Part shown: positions 58,469 through 64,000 of the stretch, in pieces | Layout: the number at the start of each line of letters is the position of its first letter | Numbering within the stretch: position 1 is the stretch's first letter | Source: Grimontia sedimenti | GTDB lineage: Bacteria; Pseudomonadota; Gammaproteobacteria; Enterobacterales; Vibrionaceae | Assembly: GCF_011045095.1 (NCBI RefSeq) | Contig: NZ_JAALDL010000017.1 | Location: 38,782 to 102,781, forward strand | Direction: 5' to 3' | DNA length: 64,000 nt | Program-made: the position numbers and the translations under genes | The notes under the pieces: model-generated | What the model saw: the letters and a program-made list of their open reading frames with translations, nothing else | What the model was told of the DNA's origin: nothing | Database searches by the model: none

Positions 58469-58996
58469 ATGAGCTTTCGAAAACCAAAGAACCGCAAAGA
58501 GATTTGTTATCCGTTTATCTATGAGTCGGCACTGACCTGCGACTATGAAATCCACACTGACGAGCTTTGCAGTTTGGTGGGGATGGCACTAGCAACCTTG
58601 CCGGAAGGTTTTGATGATGTGCGGGAAGATCTCGAGACCCTTCATCCAAAAATCTATCACCTCAATGGTTCGGTGCGTGGGAAGACGGCCATCTTTGAAG
58701 AAGATTTGGAATGGCTACATGCGAGATACGACCATTACAACGAATTAAGCCGTGGTCGTATTAACCGCTTTGTGCTGCCAAGAGGTCCGGTTGGTGTAAT
58801 GGCGTTGCATCAGTGCCGCACGGGCTCAAAGAAAACCGTGCGTCTGCTTCATCGCTTAGATGAATCAGGCGTGACCTTTGAGCCAGTACTGCCCCGTTTC
58901 GCTAATCTACTTGCTAACTTCTTCTTCGTACTGACGGTGTATATCAAGATGAAGCTGGACGTAGAAGAAGTGGAGTTTGTCAGTCTCAGCTATTGA
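58469..58996 (+). CDS. Divergent PduO-type cob(I)alamin adenosyltransferase-like protein
   Basis: A 175-residue helical protein. Residues 100-130 (FVLPRGPVGVMALHQCRT then GSKKTVRLLHR) resemble the core of PduO-type adenosyltransferases (VLPGGS..ALHVART.CRRAER). Differences are clear: the N-terminal ATP motif TGDxGTT is absent and the second arginine of the signature is Lys (121/122). It lies directly upstream of the B12 riboswitch and btuB, as in other vibrios. It may adenosylate cobalamin, or may only bind it. Its own promoter (58320-58468) lies outside the riboswitch. Confidence 0.72.
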   Translation: MSFRKPKNRKEICYPFIYESALTCDYEIHTDELCSLVGMALATLPEGFDDVREDLETLHPKIYHLNGSVRGKTAIFEEDLEWLHARYDHYNELSRGRINRFVLPRGPVGVMALHQCRTGSKKTVRLLHRLDESGVTFEPVLPRFANLLANFFFVLTVYIKMKLDVEEVEFVSLSY

Positions 58997-59094
58997 AAGC
59001 GCTGCCAAGCACAAATCACCCATTTCCCGAGTGAATGAGACCAAGTTCTCAATATCTATGTATCAATGGCGCGCTGACTCCTCTATACTCTGCG

Positions 59095-59245
59095 CGCTTT
59101 CACTCCAGCTGGGAATCCGGTGAGAATCCGGAACTGGCGCGCAGCGGTAAAGAGAAACGAAAGTGACAAGGCGAAAGCCAGACACTGCATGTAAATGTGG
59201 GAAGTCGTCACTGTAGGTCGTCTCTAAGTCCGAATATCAGCTGGG
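59095..59245 (+). promoter_or_regulatory. Cobalamin riboswitch of btuB
   Basis: The leader contains GGGAATCCGGTGAGAATCC near 59111, GCAGCGGTAAAGAG near 59141 and the B12-box-like GAAAGCCAGACACTGC near 59173, in the order and spacing of AdoCbl riboswitches. A TATACT -10 lies at 59084-59089. No intrinsic terminator separates it from btuB, so control is probably by hiding the ribosome site. Borders are approximate. Confidence 0.9.
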
Positions 59246-59305
59246 TCACAATATGGTTTCAGGATCTCCTGACATCATTGGATACACGCGATATTTGGAT
59301 CTGAT

Positions 59306-61258
59306 ATGTCTAAAAAGCTACTTGCAGCAGGTATGCTGCCATGGGCTGCGTTTGCGCACGCCGAAACAACCACCCCTTCTATCGACGACACTATGGTCGT
59401 TTTCGCTCGCAGCGAATTCGTAAACTCCATTGCAGACATCCCTTCTAATGTAACAATTGTTACTCGTGATGAAATAGAAAAAAGCAATGCTAAATCGCTG
59501 GAAGCCTTACTCAAGGGGCGTGCTGGTATTCAGTTATCTGACTCAAACAGTGGTGCATCATTTTCACTCCGTGGCATGAGCGGCGAGCAGGCCGCTAACA
59601 ATGTTCTGGTGTTGTTAGATGGACGTCGACTCAATTCTCTCGATCTTACTTCACCAAATCTGAACTTCATTCAGCTAAACGATATAGAAAGTATTGAAAT
59701 CTTGTCTGGCAGTGCAGGTGTTCTATACGGTGATCAAGCTGTGGGTGGCGTTATAAATATCGTTACCCGCTCTTCTAAAGACGACAGAGTCACAGCGAGT
59801 GCTTCTTACGGAAGTTTTGACTCTGTAAATGCGAATGTAGCTGCATCTGGGGCAATTAACGAAACGACGAGTTATCGTTTTTCTGCTACTCAAGATAACT
59901 CAGACAACTATCGCAAGCATAACGCCAGTCAGAATGGGGCTTTGATGGGCCGTGTTGATTATGAAAACACAACAAGAAAAGCTTACTTGGAACTTGGCTA
60001 CTATGATACCGAGCGAGAGTATGCTGGTAGCCTAACAAAAGAGCAGTTTGAAACTGATCCAACTCAAGTTAACCCTTCAAATAAAGACGACTACAGTCAT
60101 GCTTATACTCGTGTTGCACGCTTAGGCTTTGACCAAGCTTTAAGTGACGACTGGTTGTTGAAAAATGAATTTATCCTCGATGATACGACGGAGCATGGTG
60201 CTATTTGGGGTGGCGCTACAAATGTAGATAGTGGCCAAGCTTTCTTATCAAGCCAAGTAGAAGGAAAGCATGATACATCTTCGGGAGAAGCTTATTTCCT
60301 CTTTGGTGTAGATGCAGGTAAGGCCGAGTATGACTATAAAAGCTCGTTCACTGACAGAGATATCGAGCAGAGAACACTTAATGTCTACTCGCAGTATAAG
60401 TATCCGTTAATTGAGAACTTGGTTTTCACTCTAGGCGGTCGTTATGGGCGCGTAAAAGATGATCTCAACGATCAGGCTGTATACCCTGACGGAGTCAAAC
60501 TTAAAGATGACGCTTCTGCGTATGAGTTGGCGCTTAATTACCAGATTTCTAAAAAGTCTCGTGTATACGTTCGTACCGAGAGCAATTTCCGCTTTGCTAA
60601 AATATCAGAGCAAGCATATACACAGCCTGATGTTATTGGTCTTAAGCCGCAAACAGGTGTCTCTAACGAGATTGGTTGGCACTGGACTGATACCGATTAC
60701 TCTTTGCGTATTGATGCTTTTAATTTGAATCTTGATGATGAGATCGTTTACTTAGACAGTGCGCAAAAGCCGGATGGAGGCATGTTTGACGGAGCTAATG
60801 TAAATGCGGATTCATCTGAGCGAAATGGTGTTTCTGTCTTCGGTGATTACTATGTCAACGATGATTTGCTAGTTTCACTGGAGTACAGCTACGTTGACGC
60901 TGAAGTAACTGAAGGTGAAAACAAAGGCAAAGAAGTGCCTTGGGTAGCTGAGCATACTGCTAGAGTTGGCTTTAACTATTATATCACTGACGAAATTGAT
61001 GTTTATTCAGATGCAGTGTACACCGGTTCAATGTACCGGAGCGGTGACGATGCTAATGATTTGGAAAAAGTTGGTGCTTACTGGTTAGTAAATTTAGCTA
61101 TCAACTACAACGTAAATGAATCATTCACTCTTTCGGCTAGTGCAGAAAACCTGCTAGATGAGAAATATGCTTCTTTTGTATCCTACAACGGATATTCAAC
61201 AGGGTATTATCCCGGGTCGGAGCGTGCTTACTACGTTACGGGAACATATCAATTTTAA
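59306..61258 (+). CDS. btuB: TonB-dependent cobalamin receptor BtuB
   Basis: A 650-residue outer-membrane receptor: signal peptide (to about residue 18, FAHA), TonB box DDTMVVFA near 26-33, plug domain (SNVTIVTRDEI to GVINIVTR, about 45-150) and a 22-strand barrel ending in Phe (GTYQF). Control by a B12 riboswitch supports cobalamin or cobinamide as substrate. Compared with neighbours the gene is visibly richer in A and T, especially in the barrel, as often seen for fast-evolving surface receptors or transferred genes. Confidence 0.93.
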   Translation: MSKKLLAAGMLPWAAFAHAETTTPSIDDTMVVFARSEFVNSIADIPSNVTIVTRDEIEKSNAKSLEALLKGRAGIQLSDSNSGASFSLRGMSGEQAANNVLVLLDGRRLNSLDLTSPNLNFIQLNDIESIEILSGSAGVLYGDQAVGGVINIVTRSSKDDRVTASASYGSFDSVNANVAASGAINETTSYRFSATQDNSDNYRKHNASQNGALMGRVDYENTTRKAYLELGYYDTEREYAGSLTKEQFETDPTQVNPSNKDDYSHAYTRVARLGFDQALSDDWLLKNEFILDDTTEHGAIWGGATNVDSGQAFLSSQVEGKHDTSSGEAYFLFGVDAGKAEYDYKSSFTDRDIEQRTLNVYSQYKYPLIENLVFTLGGRYGRVKDDLNDQAVYPDGVKLKDDASAYELALNYQISKKSRVYVRTESNFRFAKISEQAYTQPDVIGLKPQTGVSNEIGWHWTDTDYSLRIDAFNLNLDDEIVYLDSAQKPDGGMFDGANVNADSSERNGVSVFGDYYVNDDLLVSLEYSYVDAEVTEGENKGKEVPWVAEHTARVGFNYYITDEIDVYSDAVYTGSMYRSGDDANDLEKVGAYWLVNLAINYNVNESFTLSASAENLLDEKYASFVSYNGYSTGYYPGSERAYYVTGTYQF

Positions 61259-61268
61259 TTCAGCTTAA

Positions 61269-61294
61269 AGCCGCCATCAGGCGGCTTTTTCTTT
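61269..61294 (+). terminator. Terminator of btuB
   Basis: A 7-bp stem AGCCGCC/GGCGGCT with an ATCA loop, then TTTTTCTTTT. It lies only 12 bases before the next start codon, so the following gene would need read-through or its own signal within this short space. Confidence 0.85.
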
Positions 61295-61305
61295 TGGAAT
61301 AAAGA

Positions 61306-61968
61306 ATGAAAAAACGCGCTATTGTCAGTTGGTCATCAGGTAAGGACTCAACTCTGACACTGTGTCGACTGCTGGAAGACGATCGTTATCAAGTTGTTGG
61401 ACTGTATACCACCTACGTGGCAGGCACTGTTCCTTTCCAAGCAACGCCAATCAATGTTGTCAAAGCGCAGGCAGAAAGTATTGGATTGCCTTTGGTGCTT
61501 ATCGAACTGAACGAAGTCTTTCCTCCCAATGATGTTTATCAGAAGAGGGTTGTCGAAGATATACGCAGTAGTGGGCTAAATGTCGATGCAGTGGCGTTTG
61601 GCGATATGTTCTGTAATGGCATTGAAGAATACCGCAGAAGCTATATTGAACCTCAGGGCTGGGAGTGTGTTTTTCCATTGCTCGGTGAGGGAAGCGAGAT
61701 GCTTGCAAACGACATCATTGCTTCAGGCATTAAGACCACACTTTCTACCGTTGATACCTCTCAGCTGGATGGAAGATTTCTTGGCTGGGACTATAACGCC
61801 AATTTGTTAGCTGAGCTTCCAAATGGCTGTGACCTTTGTGGCGAAGACGGGGAGTTTCACACTATCGTTACCGATGCTCCTTGCTTTCAGTATCCCCTGG
61901 ATATTGAGATCACAGGTTTTCAGCGGGAAGGGAGATTCCACCACCTTAGCTATCATCTCGTCAGGTGA
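61306..61968 (+). CDS. Dph6-type PP-loop ATP pyrophosphatase
   Basis: A 220-residue protein with the PP-loop WSSGKDS at residues 9-15 and the late CGEDGEFHT motif near 180, both typical of the diphthine-ammonia ligase/MJ0570 family (COG2102). Bacteria do not make diphthamide, so the substrate here must be another molecule. It sits between btuB and murI, 47 bases after btuB, which suggests but does not prove a cobalamin link. An AATAAAG region precedes the ATG. Confidence 0.82.
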   Translation: MKKRAIVSWSSGKDSTLTLCRLLEDDRYQVVGLYTTYVAGTVPFQATPINVVKAQAESIGLPLVLIELNEVFPPNDVYQKRVVEDIRSSGLNVDAVAFGDMFCNGIEEYRRSYIEPQGWECVFPLLGEGSEMLANDIIASGIKTTLSTVDTSQLDGRFLGWDYNANLLAELPNGCDLCGEDGEFHTIVTDAPCFQYPLDIEITGFQREGRFHHLSYHLVR

Positions 61969-62033
61969 AAGATTCAAATTCGCTGGCGTGCGAAGTATGA
62001 TTGCGTCGCAAGTGGATAACAAAGGGTTATAGC

Positions 62034-62821
62034 GTGAAGAGTGTGCTGATTTTTGATTCTGGTGTAGGTGGCCTTTCTGTGTTTAAGGAAGTGGCTCAGC
62101 TACTGCCGGAACAGCATGTCGTGTATGCCTTCGATAATGCAGCTTTTCCCTATGGTGAGTTGGCGGATGATGTGCTTATCCAACGTGTCTGTGGAATGGT
62201 CTCCGCGATTTGCCAACAGCAGGATATCTCGTTAGTTATCATTGCATGCAATACCGCAAGCACACTCGTGCTGCCACATCTGCGGGATCTGCTTAATGTC
62301 CCAGTAGTCGGGGTTGTTCCTGCTATTAAGCCTGCTGCCGCAATCAGTAAATCCAAAAACATTGGCCTTTTGGCTACTCCCGCAACAATCAGACGTCCTT
62401 ATACGCATCAGCTTGTAAAAGAGTTTGCGCCCGATTGTGAAGTTGAATGGTAGGTTCAACGGAACTCGTACAAATGGGAGAGGGGAAATTGCGTGGCAGA
62501 AAGGTCGATAAAAAAATATTAAGCGATGTACTGGCACCGTTTATAAATAAAACAGACTGCATTGTATTGGGTTGCACACACTTCCCGTTACTTCGTGAAG
62601 AAATTGAAGACATTTTAGGCGAACAATGTCTGGTAATTGATTCAGGTAAAGCGATCGCCAACCGCGTAGTGACATTATTAAAAGAGGGAGATCAAATGAC
62701 CTCCCTCAGTAAAGCTGAACATTTTGTTTTTAGTAGCGCTCCAGTGAAAGAAGAAGAAGCACTAAATCAAGAGTTAGAAAAGTTGGGCTTTGCAACGATT
62801 AGCCGCGCTCCGATTTTCTAG
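62034..62821 (+). pseudogene. murI: Glutamate racemase MurI, split by an apparent frameshift
   Basis: The N-terminal part, from a GTG at 62034 with AAAGGG upstream, has FDSGVGGLSV (Asp8) and ACNTAST (Cys72). It stops at 62453 after EVEW. The remainder continues in another frame from 62447 (MVGSTELVQM) with the second catalytic motif GCTHFPLL. One extra A at about 62446 (GAATGG to GAAATGG) would restore a 262-residue enzyme. MurI supplies D-glutamate for peptidoglycan and is normally essential, so a sequencing error is more likely than real loss. The 3' end overlaps the convergent RRM gene by 23 bases. Confidence 0.88.
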
Positions 62822-63248
62822 GATCATTCGCCTCTCTAACTTTAAGAGTCCTTTCACCGTATTCGCTGTTGTTCAAAGCTTCTATTGCATCAGCAGCATC
62901 TCCTGCTGCAATCACGACAAATCCAAAGCCACGTCGCTTCCCGGTGCGCTTGTCTTTCATCAAGCGCACGGCAAAGACCTCACCATGTTTAGAGAACAGT
63001 TCCTTTACGTCATTTTCATTTGCACGGTAAGGAAGGTTACCCACATAGATGGTTTTGCTGGTGGAAGGACTAGACTCTGAAATATCGCCTGAAGATTTAG
63101 TAGAAAAAAGAGAAATGGCAATACCTGTTGTAATTGCACCAAGTGCGAATGCATAACCTGTACTGGCAATTAAAGTGGAGTTTTTTAAAAGCAATGCACC
63201 AAGGAGTGCGATGGCTGCAGTAATAAGCAAGCTGATAGATGTTTTCAT
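62799..63248 (-). CDS. Membrane-anchored RRM RNA-binding protein
   Basis: A 149-residue protein with two N-terminal hydrophobic helices (about residues 5-22 and 28-48), a Ser-rich linker, and one RNA recognition motif (residues about 66-143) with RNP2 IYVGNL and RNP1 KRRGFGFVV. Short RRM proteins are common in vibrios and cyanobacteria; a membrane-anchored form would put RNA binding at the inner membrane. Targets unknown. Its 3' end overlaps murI. Confidence 0.85.
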   Translation of the reverse strand: MKTSISLLITAAIALLGALLLKNSTLIASTGYAFALGAITTGIAISLFSTKSSGDISESSPSTSKTIYVGNLPYRANENDVKELFSKHGEVFAVRLMKDKRTGKRRGFGFVVIAAGDAADAIEALNNSEYGERTLKVREANDPRKSERG

Positions 63249-63460
63249 AATCGTCTAAAGTAAACGTCGGTTAGAAGAAATAGCATGAAGAATCGAAATC
63301 AATGCTGACTAAAATAAATACAATTGTCGGGTTGATATTACGGATATTGAGTTCTTATTGCTAGTAAGTGAATGTGACGGCTATCTAATGTTGCAATTTG
63401 TTGTGTTTTTCAAAGTTTAGGTTGAATTGTGTTCGAACGAAAAAAAACCAATAAAAACCC

Positions 63461-63488
63461 TTGCCAATGTGATCCCAGTCTCTATAAT
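63461..63488 (+). promoter_or_regulatory. rRNA operon promoter, upstream
   Basis: TTGCCA (63461-63466) and TATAAT (63483-63488) are 16 bases apart, followed by GC-rich start region GCCGC. The AT-rich stretch 63421-63460 looks like an UP element. The gap 63249-63420 holds nothing else recognisable. Confidence 0.75.
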
Positions 63489-63582
63489 GCCGCTTCACCG
63501 ACACGGAGAGCGGCTCCCACAGCGGAAAGGTCCACTCAAATCGGTACGGCGAAGGCCTCAAAAATTGAGTTGAAATAAACGC

Positions 63583-63610
63583 TTGACGCGCTGTTTCGAA
63601 TCAGTAGAAT
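63583..63610 (+). promoter_or_regulatory. rRNA operon promoter, middle
   Basis: TTGACG (63583-63588) and TAGAAT (63605-63610) with a 16-base spacer and a GC-rich discriminator GGCCGCCCGC, the form expected for stringent, growth-rate control. Confidence 0.82.
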
Positions 63611-63707
63611 GGCCGCCCGCTTCGAAAGGAAATTCACCCCGAGAGGCAAGTCAACAAGGTGTTTTGAGGGTTGCGAAAGCAACGCTGAAAAATCTCAAAA
63701 TTTCTTC

Positions 63708-63735
63708 TTGACTTCATCGCCCGGCAGCGTAAAAT
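63708..63735 (+). promoter_or_regulatory. rRNA operon promoter, downstream
   Basis: TTGACT (63708-63713) and TAAAAT (63730-63735) with a 16-base spacer, the closest promoter to the 16S gene. Confidence 0.78.
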
Positions 63736-63776
63736 TCGCAGCCCTGACGGTGAGAAGCAACGCTTCTTCAAGTCAA

Positions 63777-63790
63777 CGTTCTTTAACAAT
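63777..63790 (+). promoter_or_regulatory. rRNA leader boxA antitermination site
   Basis: CGTTCTTTAACAAT matches the enteric rrn boxA core (CTCTTTAACA) bound by the Nus complex, and is followed by the conserved CAATCTGTGTGGGCACTC leader region. Confidence 0.85.
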
Positions 63791-63927
63791 TTGACCTATG
63801 CAATCTGTGTGGGCACTCGTGATTGATAGACAAAAGATTTATCGATGTTTACTGAGTGACCAAACGAAAACTCTTCGGAGTTATCGGCACAGTCAATTTA
63901 TACAGTATTTCATCGAGCCAAAAACTT

Positions 63928-64000
63928 TAATTGAAGAGTTTGATCATGGCTCAGATTGAACGCTGGCGGCAGGCCTAACACATGCAAGTCGAGCGGCAGC
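63928..64000 (+). rRNA. rrs: 16S ribosomal RNA, 5' end only
   Basis: The sequence from about 63928 (AATTGAAGAGTTTGATCATG and on) is the conserved start of bacterial 16S rRNA, including the 27F region and the ACACATGCAAGTCGAGCGG stretch. The gene runs off the window end; only 73 bases are present. Confidence 0.98.

Overview
The window looks like a chromosomal segment of a gammaproteobacterium of the family Vibrionaceae. Reasons: a complete twelve-gene type II secretion operon followed by nudE and cysQ as in Vibrio, the polA-spf-engB and yihI-hemN neighbourhoods, the fabR-yijD-trmA-btuB-murI-rrn order shared with enterics, and recognisable Spot 42, RyhB and CsrB RNAs. Genus cannot be fixed from the sequence alone; Grimontia or Enterovibrio-like relatives are guesses. 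Almost all genes are ordinary core genes.

Layout. 1-2440: a minus-strand bufferin operon (bufA precursor peptide, bufB MNIO enzyme, bufC partner, bufD DoxX membrane protein) with its own terminator. 2820-11924: uvrD, a DUF2780 protein plus gamma-glutamyltransferase, rarD, a 265-bp MITE-like element, recQ, a DUF3630 gene, and the queuosine-precursor transporter yhhQ behind a preQ1 riboswitch. 12054-19610: a GNAT gene, the iron-stress RNA RyhB, elbB, an oriC-like cluster of DnaA boxes and GATC sites, polA, Spot 42, two candidate small RNAs, engB, cytochrome c4 and a CsrB-family RNA. 19665-31489: a frameshifted methyltransferase, yihI, hemN, a tiny membrane peptide, add, the ntrBC-glnA nitrogen regulon with NtrC boxes and a sigma-54 promoter, and typA. 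31561-40339: membrane and lipoprotein genes, brkB-dtd-yiiD, an AsmA-like protein, pckA and the hslRO redox/heat chaperones.

40616-53218: gspC to gspN (eps) in one tight operon, then nudE and cysQ. 53293-58319: sthA, a DUF2860 outer-membrane protein, fabR-yijD and trmA. 58469-61968: a cobalamin locus made of a divergent PduO-type adenosyltransferase, a B12 riboswitch, btuB, and a Dph6-type ATP pyrophosphatase. 62034-64000: murI, a membrane-anchored RRM protein, and the promoters, boxA and first 73 bases of a 16S rRNA gene.

The most interesting content is the copper-linked bufferin RiPP operon, the set of regulatory RNAs (three well recognised sRNAs, two unassigned candidates, two riboswitches), and the origin-like element before polA. 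Three conserved genes (a methyltransferase, gspH, murI) each carry a frame break that one added base in a homopolymer would repair. Since murI is normally essential, base-calling errors are the simplest explanation.
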